The position numbers and the translations under genes are program-made. Below are positions 1 to 7,247 of a stretch of DNA of 64,000 bases, one piece after another (position 1 is the stretch's first letter; every line of letters begins with the position of its first letter). A model generated the notes under the pieces. That model saw nothing but the letters and a program-made list of their open reading frames with translations. It made no database searches and was not told the origin of the DNA. Source of the DNA: Chloroflexota bacterium (GTDB lineage: Bacteria > Chloroflexota > Limnocylindria > Limnocylindrales > CSP1-4); the NCBI GenBank assembly GCA_919901745.1, contig CAKKPP010000006.1, forward strand, positions 1 through 64,000, read 5' to 3'.

Positions 1-26
1 CCTGGAGGGATCACGAGCTACTACGC

Positions 27-388
27 GTGTCTCAGCTCAGCCTGACAGACAGGGCATGGGACCCCATCCACGACGCCCTACCGGACGGCTGGGCGGTCGG
101 TCCGCCCTCCTACGACCCCGGACGGGGCGCCTGGATGGTCGCGGCGCGCTCACCGCTGCCCGCTGGCCGCTGCCCGCTGGCCGCTATCGCCCACCCGAGG
201 TCATCGAGGCCCACGGCGAGGACGAGATCGCCGCGCTCACCTACCTCGTGCTGGCCCTCCAGGAGCTGCGCGGAGATGAGCGACGGGTCGAGATCAGGAT
301 GAGGGCGCGGTTCGCATACGTTCAAGGGGCCGATGCGGAAGCGAGGCGGGTGCGGGGCCGTGGCCTGACCGGAGAAGAGCTGATATAG
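27..388 (+). pseudogene. Small gene of unknown function, split by a frameshift
   Basis: Two overlapping frames carry complementary halves of one protein. The first half (GTG at 27) reads DALPDGWAVGPPSYDPGRGA and the second half (frame ending at 388) carries an acidic helix EDEIAALTYLVLALQELRGDE. Between them lies a perfect 14-nt tandem duplication (154-167 and 168-181). Removing one copy joins the halves into a continuous frame of about 115 codons ending in GLTGEELI and a TAG. I do not recognise the family. The frame is also open to the left edge, so the true start may lie outside the window. A GGAGGG at 4-9 is too far from the GTG to be convincing. The break may be a real mutation, a phase-variable tract or a sequencing error. 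Confidence 0.5.
153..185. repeat. 14-nt tandem duplication causing a frameshift
   Basis: The unit CGCTGCCCGCTGGC occurs at 154-167 and again at 168-181, followed by a partial third CGCT. Fourteen is not a multiple of three, so the extra copy shifts the reading frame of the small gene that contains it. Confidence 0.9.
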
Positions 389-390
389 CT

Positions 391-585
391 CTAGGGCAGG
401 GCCAGCACGGTCCTGACCGCTTGTAGAATCTGCTTCGCCGCATTCGTCGCATCTTCAACGTCACCGAATGTTATCGGCGGCGGCGCAGCGTAAGCGGTGT
501 CATTCCGCTGGCCGACGACTGTTCCCAAGCTCGCGATGCCCTCGTCGCCAATCGCGCCCTGTACTGCGGCTCGCTCAGCGTGACC
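391..585 (-). pseudogene. Start-less gene remnant directly after selD
   Basis: Immediately after the TAA of selD, and in the same frame, 64 sense codons run to a TAG at 391-393. They read like protein: the end contains PPPITFGDVEDATNAAKQIL and a hydrophobic finish VRTVLALP. There is no ATG or GTG near the beginning, only an internal TTG about 20 codons in. The likeliest reading is the 3' remnant of a gene whose front was lost when it was joined to selD. Stop-codon readthrough of selD is possible but less likely. No family was recognised. Confidence 0.35.
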
Positions 586-1671
586 TTACTCGAGGGCGGT
601 GCTCGGAGCTTCGGATGCCTCGACTCGGCCCACGCGCCAGCTCGAAATCTCGGCCGTAGTAAGAGTGGCTTCGAGTGCTTCGATCCGATCGGGCGACACC
701 GCGGCCAGCAGGCCGCCCGAGGTCTGCGGATCGTGGGCGAGGGTCACGAGTTCAGGCGCGATCCCGTCGGCCACGATGAGGGACGGGGCGACGAAGCGGC
801 GGTTGTGCGCGGCGCCGCTGGTTTCGACGCCGGCGCGGGCCAGGTCGAGCGCGCCGTCGAGCGCGGGCAGGGACGAGGCTTCGAAAACGAACCGGGTGCC
901 GGAGGCACGGGCCATCTCCAGCCCGTGGCCGAGCAGGCCGAAGCCGGTCACGTCGGTCGCGGCGCGGACGTTGTGGGCGACGAGGGCCTCCGACGCGATT
1001 CGGTTGAGCGTGCGCATCTGGTCGATGGCAGCGGCCAGATCGTCGGGCTTCGTTTGACCCTGGCGAGAACCGGACACGAGCAGTCCGGTCCCGAGGCGCT
1101 TCGTCAGCACGAGCACGTCGCCCGGCCGGGCATCGCCCTTGCGCAGCAGGCGATCGGGGTGGGCGGCACCGATCACCGCCAGCCCGTACTTCGGCTCGGC
1201 GTCGCGGATGGTGTGCCCGCCGGCGAGCGTGCCGCCCGCCTCGCGAACCTTCGCGGCGGCACCGGCGAAGACGGCGCCGAGCACGTCGGTGGGCAGGTCC
1301 TCGGGGAACGCGGCGATGGACAGGGCGAACAGCACGCGCCCGCCCATCGCGAAGACGTCGGACAGGGCGTTCGCTGCGGCGATCTCGCCGTACGTCGTCG
1401 GGTCGTCGACGAGCGGCGGGAAGAAGTCGAGTGTGCCGATGACGGCGAGGTCGTCCGACAGTCGATAGACGGCGGCGTCGTCGGGCGGATCGAGCCCGGC
1501 GATGAGCGACTCGCCGGGGTGGGCTGAGTGCGTGTGGGGGGCCGTCGGTCCGGTCACCGCGCCGAGCCCGGACAGCGCCTCGGCCAGGAGGTCCGCGCCG
1601 AGCTTCGCGGCGCAGCCGCCGCACTCGGTCAGCTGGGTCAGCCGGATGCGGGTCGGGTTGGAGACGCTCAC
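586..1671 (-). CDS. selD: Selenide, water dikinase (selenophosphate synthase)
   Basis: SelD uses ATP and selenide to make monoselenophosphate, the selenium donor for selenocysteine synthesis. The protein has 361 residues, close to the family norm of about 350. The N-terminal loop reads LTQLTECGGCAAKLG. Its catalytic position is an ordinary cysteine (Cys20), followed by the conserved lysine (Lys23), so this SelD is not itself a selenoprotein. The ATP-grasp-like AIRS core shows LAGGHTIRDAEPKYGLAVIG and the C-terminal half DVTGFGLLGHGLEMA and HDPQTSGGLL, all typical. The GTG start at 1671 is supported by a TATCAT hexamer exactly 7 nt upstream, suggesting a leaderless mRNA. The gene is divergent from the tRNA-Sec/selA/selB group and separated from it by a vapBC pair. 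Confidence 0.96.
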   Translation of the reverse strand: MSVSNPTRIRLTQLTECGGCAAKLGADLLAEALSGLGAVTGPTAPHTHSAHPGESLIAGLDPPDDAAVYRLSDDLAVIGTLDFFPPLVDDPTTYGEIAAANALSDVFAMGGRVLFALSIAAFPEDLPTDVLGAVFAGAAAKVREAGGTLAGGHTIRDAEPKYGLAVIGAAHPDRLLRKGDARPGDVLVLTKRLGTGLLVSGSRQGQTKPDDLAAAIDQMRTLNRIASEALVAHNVRAATDVTGFGLLGHGLEMARASGTRFVFEASSLPALDGALDLARAGVETSGAAHNRRFVAPSLIVADGIAPELVTLAHDPQTSGGLLAAVSPDRIEALEATLTTAEISSWRVGRVEASEAPSTALE

Positions 1672-1678
1672 GAAGCCG

Positions 1679-1684
1679 ATGATA
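1679..1684 (-). promoter_or_regulatory. -10 element of selD, leaderless type
   Basis: TATCAT lies 7 nt before the GTG start on the minus strand and no ribosome binding site is present. Transcription is predicted to start at or next to the start codon. No clear -35 was seen. Confidence 0.5.
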
Positions 1685-1759
1685 GGCCGATGCGGTCACG
1701 GACCGTCTGTGGAGCGAAGAGAGGCACCCTCGCACGACTCGTCATGGGAAATGCTCCGG

Positions 1760-2158
1760 TCACATGGCGGCCGCCGCAGCGACGTCCGTCTTCGAGAAGT
1801 CGTCGCCCTTGAAGAGGAGCGGCTCGCCCGTGGTCTTCGCCAGCGCGTAGGCGAAGCAATCGCCGAAGTTCAAGGCTGCAGCGTGACCGCTGCCCCGCCC
1901 GAAGTCCCGATACGCCTCGCGCGCGATCCGCGCCTGGGGCTCCGTCACCGGCTCGACCGTGATCCGGGCAGCCTCGATGAACTCGTCGACTCGGCGGCTC
2001 GCGACCGCGTCACGAGCGCCATCGACAACGGCGCCGAGCTCGACATAGGTCGCGGCCGAGATCCGGCGCGTCCTGGCAAGTTCGATTGCGTCGGCGAATC
2101 GCGAGGCGTCCGACTCGCTGCGGAAGATCGCCACGAGTGCCGAGGTGTCGATGATCAC
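1760..2158 (-). CDS. vapC: VapC-type PIN-domain ribonuclease toxin
   Basis: A 132-residue PIN-domain protein, the usual VapC size. The acidic metal-binding residues are in place: Asp4 in IIDTSAL, Glu40 in TYVELG, Asp100 in [11 protein letters not shown] and an Asp pair at 119-120 in [12 protein letters not shown]. VapC toxins cleave specific RNAs, often initiator tRNA or 23S rRNA; the target here is unknown. The GTG start at 2158 overlaps the vapB stop as GTGA, so the two genes are translationally coupled. The pair sits between selD and the tRNA-Sec gene, an unusual place for a toxin-antitoxin unit. Confidence 0.92.
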   Translation of the reverse strand: MIIDTSALVAIFRSESDASRFADAIELARTRRISAATYVELGAVVDGARDAVASRRVDEFIEAARITVEPVTEPQARIAREAYRDFGRGSGHAAALNFGDCFAYALAKTTGEPLLFKGDDFSKTDVAAAAAM

Positions 2159-2409
2159 CGCGGCAGACCGTCGTCGCCGTACAGGATGTCTGCGTGATCC
2201 GCGGACCTGTGAGGCTCTGGAAGTCGGTTGGCAACATCCCGGCCGATCTCGAGGAGCCTGCTGGCCAGGCTCGCCTCCTTGCCGCGTCGGACACGGTCCA
2301 GGCGTTCCCTGACTGCTTCGGTGACGGCACCGGTCAACGTTTCGCCGGTCGCGTCGGCCAGTTCCTGCGCGAGACGATGGGTCTCCGGGTTCTTGATGTT
2401 CAGGTGCAT
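2155..2409 (-). CDS. vapB: VapB-type antitoxin (PSK_trans_fac family)
   Basis: An 84-residue antitoxin starting [18 protein letters not shown], the signature of the PSK transcription-factor family (Rv0623-like VapB). The N-terminal part should bind DNA as a dimer and the C-terminal tail should wrap the VapC active site. It precedes vapC and overlaps it by 4 nt. There is no Shine-Dalgarno sequence, and the ATG lies inside a palindrome that is probably the autoregulatory operator. Confidence 0.92.
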   Translation of the reverse strand: MHLNIKNPETHRLAQELADATGETLTGAVTEAVRERLDRVRRGKEASLASRLLEIGRDVANRLPEPHRSADHADILYGDDGLPR

Positions 2410-2425
2410 GGTAGAAATCTACCAT
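2408..2425. promoter_or_regulatory. Probable VapBC operator palindrome over the vapB start
   Basis: Perfect 8-bp arms ATGGTAGA and TCTACCAT are separated by 2 nt. The palindrome covers the vapB ATG (2407-2409) and, on the minus strand, contains a TATGGT that could serve as the -10 element. Binding by VapB or VapBC here would block both transcription and initiation. Confidence 0.6.
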
Positions 2426-2504
2426 ACCGGTGGTGGAAGACAATCCCACCGGTTTGGACGCGGCTCGCCGGCGCGGCACGAACCATCGCTGTCGCCATCC
2501 GGTC

Positions 2505-2510
2505 TACCAT
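2505..2510 (+). promoter_or_regulatory. -10 element of the tRNA-Sec gene
   Basis: TACCAT is followed by 7 nt and then by G2518, the first base of the mature tRNA acceptor stem. This is the same spacing seen before leaderless start codons in the window, so the primary transcript may begin with the mature tRNA 5' end. No -35 match was found. Confidence 0.55.
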
Positions 2511-2517
2511 CCGGGGC

Positions 2518-2612
2518 GGGAGCGGTCGGGTCCCGGTGGGCCCCCTGGTCTTCAAAACCAGTCGGCGCGGCGCTCAGCGCGGCGCGGTGGGTTCGACTCC
2601 CACGCGTTCCCG
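2518..2612 (+). tRNA. selC: tRNA-Sec (anticodon TCA)
   Basis: The anticodon arm is a perfect 5-bp stem (2545-2549 with 2557-2561) around the loop CTTCAAA, giving anticodon TCA at 2552-2554. The T arm GTGGG-TTCGACT-CCCAC is perfect. The acceptor stem pairs GGGAGCG with CGTTCCC (one G-T pair). The eighth pair expected for the 8+5 architecture of bacterial tRNA-Sec is a G/G mismatch (2525 and 2604). The extra arm is long and GC-rich (2562-2586). The discriminator is G2612, and CCA is encoded at 2613-2615. About 95 nt without CCA, as for Escherichia coli selC. No terminator lies between it and the downstream methyltransferase, so it may head the selA-selB transcript. Confidence 0.96.
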
Positions 2613-2650
2613 CCAGCGCCACGCCAGGTGGCCGAGCCCGGAGGTATCGA

Positions 2651-3241
2651 TTGGACGTGGACTGGGCGGCCTACTACGCGGCGGTGAGTGGGCGCCAGCC
2701 ACGACCGCTGTTCCGGCGCGCACTCGAGGAGCGCGGAGATTCGCCGCCCGGAGCGGCGGTCGACCTCGGCTCGGGCGACGGGACGGAGACGCTGGCGCTG
2801 CTCGGCGAGGGCTGGCGGGTGAGGTCAATCGACGCCGCGCCGGCGTCGGCGGAGTTGATTCTTGATCGCGTCTCCGACGAGCATCGTCCGAAGCTCGCGG
2901 TCCAGACGTCGTCGTTCGAGGAGGCCGACATGGGCGAGGCGGATCTCGTGTATGCCGGGCTCAGCCTGCCGTTCCTCGACGCCTCCACGTTCCCGCTCGC
3001 ATGGGAGCGGATCCGCGCAGCGCTCCGGCCGGGGGCAATCCTCGCGGCGCACCTGTTCGGCCCGAACGACACGTGGGCGGCCGAGCCCGGTATGACGTTC
3101 CACGATCGTGCAGCGGTCGAGGCGCTGCTCGACGGCCTCGAGATCCTGGCGCTCGATGAGATCGACGAGGACGGTGCGGCGACGTCCGGCCCGAAGCACT
3201 GGCACGTGTTCGAAGTCGTCGCTCGGCAACCGACGGGATGA
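2651..3241 (+). CDS. Class I SAM-dependent methyltransferase coupled to selA
   Basis: A 196-residue protein with a Rossmann methyltransferase fold. Motif I is VDLGSGDGTETLAL (residues 37-50), the acidic residue ending strand 2 is Asp61 in RSIDAAPAS, and a post-core segment reads ADLVYAGLSLPFLD. It resembles small TehB/UbiE-like enzymes; the substrate cannot be told. The TTG start at 2651 is chosen because GGAGG at 2640-2644 is 6 nt away; a GTG two codons later is the alternative. The gene begins 35 nt after the CCA of tRNA-Sec and its stop overlaps the selA start as ATGA. That packing suggests co-expression with selenocysteine synthesis, but a role in the pathway is only inferred. Confidence 0.85.
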   Translation: MDVDWAAYYAAVSGRQPRPLFRRALEERGDSPPGAAVDLGSGDGTETLALLGEGWRVRSIDAAPASAELILDRVSDEHRPKLAVQTSSFEEADMGEADLVYAGLSLPFLDASTFPLAWERIRAALRPGAILAAHLFGPNDTWAAEPGMTFHDRAAVEALLDGLEILALDEIDEDGAATSGPKHWHVFEVVARQPTG

Positions 3242-4689
3242 CGACGTCCGACCAGGCTCGAGCGAACGGGGGAGCGCCGCAACCAAGCGGGGCAGCGCGG
3301 CCACCCAGCGTGGAGCGGCTGCTCGCGGCGGCGCGGCCGCGGCTCGGCGATCGGGATCATGAGGCGATCGTTGTGGTGGCGCGCGAGGTCGTGGCTGCCG
3401 AACGCGAGCGGCTGGGCGGCGGGGCGGCTGCGAGGGGGTTGGAGGCGTTGGCCGTCGATCTGGTCGATCGATTGACGGGCTTCGATGGGCCTCCGGCGAC
3501 CGAGGCAGCCGACGACTCCGCAGGAGGCCCGACCAGGGTCATCAACGCGACCGGGGTCCTCCTTCACACGAATCTCGGCCGGGCCGCATGGCCGGCAGCG
3601 GCGATTCGGGCCGCAGCGGCAGCGGCAGCCGGCCCCTCCCTCCTCGAGCTGGACCGCGCAACCGGCCGTCGTGGCCCCCGTTCACGGGTCGTCGAAGAGC
3701 ACCTCATCGCCCTCACCGGCGCCGAGGATGCCTTCGTCACCAACAACAATGCCGCGGCACTGGCACTCAGCGTGGGACTGGCGGGTCGCGGCGGGCGGGT
3801 GATCGTGTCGCGCGGCGAGCTCGTCGAGATCGGCGGTGGGGTGCGCATCCCGGACGTCATCCGTCGAGCCGGGGCGCGGCTGGTCGAGGTCGGGACGACG
3901 AATCGGACGCGGGTCGAGGACATCGAGGGAGCGCTGGCGGACGGTGGCGCTCGGCTGGTCCTTCGGGTCCATCAGTCGAACTTCGTCCAGTCCGGGTTCG
4001 TCGAGTCACCCGATCCCGCGGGTGTCGCGGAGGGTGCCCATCGACACGGGGCGATCGTCGTCGACGATCTCGGCAGCGGCGCGCTCCTCGCGACGGAGTC
4101 GTTCGGTTTGGCCCACGAACCGACGCCGCGTGAGCGACTCGCGGCCGGCGCAGATCTCGTGACGTTCTCGGGCGACAAGCTTGTCGGTGGACCTCAGGCG
4201 GGGCTCGTCGTCGGTCGAGCAGATCTGATCAAGCGCCTGCGGCGAGATCCCCTGGCGCGAGCGATGCGCCCGGACAAGACGACAACTGCGGCTGTGGCGG
4301 CGACGCTCGCGCTCTACCGCGGGGGCCGTGCGGCGCACGAGATCCCCCTGTGGCGGATGGTGGCGACACCGCTCGAGGAGCTTCGGGCGCGGGCGGAGCG
4401 CGTCGTTGGAGCGACGGGCCTCGCCGGGGCGGCCGATCGCGTGGCGGTCGCCCAGCTGCGATCGACGCTGGGTGGCGGGTCGTTCCCGGGCGAAACGCTG
4501 CCGTCGTGGGGTGTGGCCGTCGAAGCCCGTTCGGCGGATCGGATGGCGGCGGCGCTCCGGGCCGGGGAGCCCGCCGTGATCGCGCGAATCGAGGACGGCC
4601 ACGTCGTTCTCGATCTTCGAACGGTCGAACCTGGCGATGACGCGGCACTGGCCGACGCCATCGCCCGGGCACTGGCCAGCGTCGGCTGA
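3238..4689 (+). CDS. selA: L-seryl-tRNA(Sec) selenium transferase
   Basis: SelA is the PLP enzyme that converts Ser-tRNA-Sec to Sec-tRNA-Sec using selenophosphate. The protein is 483 residues, near the usual 460. Landmarks are RVINATGVLLHTNLGRA, AFVTNNNAAALAL and the Schiff-base lysine Lys314 in TFSGDKLVGGPQAGL. MRPDKTTTAAVAATLALY follows, as in SelA proteins. The N-terminal stretch of about 20 residues is low-complexity and may be a weakly conserved leader before the tRNA-binding domain. The ATG overlaps the methyltransferase stop and selB follows after 29 nt. Confidence 0.97.
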   Translation: MTTSDQARANGGAPQPSGAARPPSVERLLAAARPRLGDRDHEAIVVVAREVVAAERERLGGGAAARGLEALAVDLVDRLTGFDGPPATEAADDSAGGPTRVINATGVLLHTNLGRAAWPAAAIRAAAAAAAGPSLLELDRATGRRGPRSRVVEEHLIALTGAEDAFVTNNNAAALALSVGLAGRGGRVIVSRGELVEIGGGVRIPDVIRRAGARLVEVGTTNRTRVEDIEGALADGGARLVLRVHQSNFVQSGFVESPDPAGVAEGAHRHGAIVVDDLGSGALLATESFGLAHEPTPRERLAAGADLVTFSGDKLVGGPQAGLVVGRADLIKRLRRDPLARAMRPDKTTTAAVAATLALYRGGRAAHEIPLWRMVATPLEELRARAERVVGATGLAGAADRVAVAQLRSTLGGGSFPGETLPSWGVAVEARSADRMAAALRAGEPAVIARIEDGHVVLDLRTVEPGDDAALADAIARALASVG

Positions 4690-4718
4690 GGCAGCGTGGG
4701 ACCCATGAGACCGGGCAC

Positions 4719-6587
4719 ATGACCGTCGTCGTCGGCACCGCCGGCCACATCGATCACGGCAAGACGACGCTGCTCCGCGCCCTCACCGGCATCGACGCCG
4801 ATCGCCTGCCCGAGGAGCGCCGGCGCGGGATGACGATCGAGGTGGGCTATGCGCATCTCGCGTTCGACGACGGGAGGGTGGTCGACTTCGTCGACGTGCC
4901 GGGTCACGAGAAGCTCGTCGGCAACATGCTGGTGGGCGCGGGCGAGATCGACGCGGTGCTGCTGGTCGTGGCCGCGGACGACGGGCCGCGGGCGCAAACG
5001 GTCGAGCACCTCGGGCTGCTCGATGCGCTCGGGCTGAGCCACGCGGTCGTCGCCCTGACAAAGATCGATGTGCTGCGCGGAGACTGGGGGCGGCTCGCTG
5101 CAGGCCGGGAAGCGCTGCGAGCGCTCGTTGATCGCTCGTCGCTCGCCGGCAGCCCGATCGTTGCCGTTTCCGGCACGACCGGCGAAGGGCTCGACGAGCT
5201 GCGCCGGGAGCTCCGGACGCTGGTCGACCGGGTTGCCGGCCGGACGGGATCGGGGCAGGCGGTGAGCGAGCATCCGGCCCGCCTCGCTGTCGATCGGGTC
5301 TTCTCGATGAAGGGGCGTGGCACCGTCGTGACCGGCTCCCTCCGCGGCGGACCGCTGGAGGTCGGGGACTTGCTCGACGTGCGCCCGGGTCGATGGCGCA
5401 TGCGCGTGCGCGAGTTGCAGGTCCACAACGCGCGGGTCGAACGGATCGAGGGTGGCGGCCGAGCGGCCCTGAACGTCGTGGGGCCCGGCGCGGACCGACT
5501 TTCCCGGGGTGCCCTGCTCACCGCGGATCCGGCGGTGGCCGTGACGCGGCGGCTGCTTGTTCGCCTGCATCCACCGTTTGATGGGGCGCCGGGCGCGGCG
5601 TGGCCGCCCGCGGCGAACGCCCCGCTCCGCGTCTTCATCGGGACCGACCGGGCCGACGCGGACGTGGGTCGGGGACGAACCGACGGGACGACCCTCGACG
5701 ACGGCACGCAGGTCGCCACGTTGCGCCTCGCCTCCCCGATGGCCGTGGCCGCGGGCGATCGTCTCGTCCTGCGTCGACCGGCACCCATCGGGACCGTCGC
5801 GGGCGGGGTCGTGCTCGACCCGTCGTCGCCGACGGGCCCATCGCGGAAGCGGATGACGCCGGAGCGCCTCGTCGCGCTGGCCGCGGCCGCGGCCAGCGAC
5901 GCCGACCGGGGCGCCGTTGCGGCAGCACGACTCGCGCTGCACGGTGCGTTGCCTTCGGTTGGTCGGGGCGGCTGGCTCCTGGCGTCCGATGTCGCCGACC
6001 TTCTCGGTTCCGACGCGATCGCGATCGTCGAGGCCGCGCCGGCCGGCCTCGGTCATGCCGAACTCCGTGGAGACCTCGCGCGCGGTCTCCGTCGCCGTGT
6101 CGCGATCCCGATTGCCGCCGCCGAGATCGTGGCGACGGATCTCATTGCCGGTGCGATCGCCGCGGGCCACCTGGCCCGTGACGGGGACCTGGTGCACCTT
6201 CCCGGCCGTGCGGCTGCGGGACCGTCACCGGACATGCTCGCCGCGATGGACCGGCTCGAATCCCTTCTTGCCGTGCCCGCGCCGCCGTCCCTCGGGGACG
6301 CGGCCCGCGCCGCCGGCTGTCCTCCCGACGGGATCCGTGCCCTCGAATCGGCCGGCCGGATCACCCGTCTCGAGGACGACCTCGCCTGGGCGACCTCGAC
6401 GTATCGAGACCTGGAAGCGGAGGCCCTTCGCCTCGCGCGGACCGGCCCGCTCGCACCCGCTGCCCTGCGTGACGCGACCGGCACCAGCCGCAAGTACGTG
6501 ATGGCGCTCCTCGAGGACTTCGATCGACGCGGGATCCTCCGGCGGACTCAGGCCGGGCACGTCCCGGGACCGCGGGCGCCGCGATGA
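4719..6587 (+). CDS. selB: Selenocysteine-specific elongation factor SelB
   Basis: SelB is the EF-Tu-like GTPase that carries Sec-tRNA-Sec to UGA codons marked by a SECIS hairpin. The 622 residues match the family (about 610-640). G1 is GHIDHGKT (residues 9-16), G3 is DVPGHE (59-64) and G4 is TKID (114-117). The middle domains II and III include VDRVFSMKGRGTVVTGSL. The C-terminal third should hold the winged-helix repeats that bind SECIS, ending LLEDFDRRGILRR. The stop overlaps the mobA start as ATGA, so the two are translationally coupled. Confidence 0.97.
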   Translation: MTVVVGTAGHIDHGKTTLLRALTGIDADRLPEERRRGMTIEVGYAHLAFDDGRVVDFVDVPGHEKLVGNMLVGAGEIDAVLLVVAADDGPRAQTVEHLGLLDALGLSHAVVALTKIDVLRGDWGRLAAGREALRALVDRSSLAGSPIVAVSGTTGEGLDELRRELRTLVDRVAGRTGSGQAVSEHPARLAVDRVFSMKGRGTVVTGSLRGGPLEVGDLLDVRPGRWRMRVRELQVHNARVERIEGGGRAALNVVGPGADRLSRGALLTADPAVAVTRRLLVRLHPPFDGAPGAAWPPAANAPLRVFIGTDRADADVGRGRTDGTTLDDGTQVATLRLASPMAVAAGDRLVLRRPAPIGTVAGGVVLDPSSPTGPSRKRMTPERLVALAAAAASDADRGAVAAARLALHGALPSVGRGGWLLASDVADLLGSDAIAIVEAAPAGLGHAELRGDLARGLRRRVAIPIAAAEIVATDLIAGAIAAGHLARDGDLVHLPGRAAAGPSPDMLAAMDRLESLLAVPAPPSLGDAARAAGCPPDGIRALESAGRITRLEDDLAWATSTYRDLEAEALRLARTGPLAPAALRDATGTSRKYVMALLEDFDRRGILRRTQAGHVPGPRAPR

Positions 6588-7240
6588 CCGACCCGGATCG
6601 CCGGGCCGGCCGCCCGGACGGGGGGCCTGCCTGTAGCGCGATCGTCCTCGCCGGCGGCCGCTCCGCCCGGTTCGGCCGCGACAAGCTCGCCGAGCCTCTC
6701 GATGGGCGCGCGCTCCTGGACCACGCGATCGGCGCGGCCGCGGGCGTTTCGGGCGACGTGGTGGTCGTCGTCGCACCGGGTGCCGATCTCGTGGTTTCCC
6801 TGCGTCCCGGCCTGCGCGTCGTCCAGGACCCGGAGGCGTACGGCGGTCCGCTCGTGGGCATCCTTGCCGGGCTCGAGGCGGCACGCGAGCCGATCGCGAT
6901 CGTCGTCGGTGGCGACATGCCCGGCCTTCGACCGAACGTCCTGGCGATCCTCCTCGACCGGCTCGTCGCGAACGAAGCCGCCGATGCCGTTGTGCTCGAC
7001 GACGATGGCCGGTTGCGTCCCCTGCCGATGGCCATCCGGGTCGGTGCCGCCACGCCGGCAGCTTCCACAGCCCTCGATCGCGGCGCACGGTCAGTGCATG
7101 CGCTGTTGGATGGGCTACGCGTCGATGTCGTCCCGGCGGCCGAATGGCGCACCATCGATCCCGCTGGCACGACGCTTCGCGACATCGACCACCCGGACGA
7201 TCTCCGCTCCGCCGGTGATGGGGGTCAGTCGTGGTCGTGA
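6584..7240 (+). CDS. mobA: Molybdenum cofactor guanylyltransferase
   Basis: MobA links GMP to molybdopterin to make the guanine dinucleotide cofactor used by DMSO-reductase-family enzymes, including selenocysteine-containing formate dehydrogenases. The nucleotide-binding loop is LAGGRSARFGRDK (residues 22-34). The fold continues with VVVAPGADL and VGGDMPGL, the latter holding the metal-binding aspartate. The 218 residues include a roughly 17-residue N-terminal extension. Overlap with selB (ATGA) ties molybdenum cofactor maturation to selenocysteine decoding. A MobA-like nucleotidyltransferase of other specificity cannot be excluded from sequence alone. Confidence 0.9.
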   Translation: MTDPDRRAGRPDGGPACSAIVLAGGRSARFGRDKLAEPLDGRALLDHAIGAAAGVSGDVVVVVAPGADLVVSLRPGLRVVQDPEAYGGPLVGILAGLEAAREPIAIVVGGDMPGLRPNVLAILLDRLVANEAADAVVLDDDGRLRPLPMAIRVGAATPAASTALDRGARSVHALLDGLRVDVVPAAEWRTIDPAGTTLRDIDHPDDLRSAGDGGQSWS

Positions 7241-7247
7241 CCGGCGG

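Noticed and set aside
580-1527. 315-codon plus-strand frame over selD
   Set aside because: Shadow of selD; no recognisable domain.
586-1671. SelD as a selenoprotein
   Set aside because: The catalytic position is an ordinary Cys codon and no in-frame TGA occurs.
4314-6197. 627-codon frame antisense to selB
   Set aside because: Composition is that of a GC-rich shadow; selB on the other strand has full motifs.
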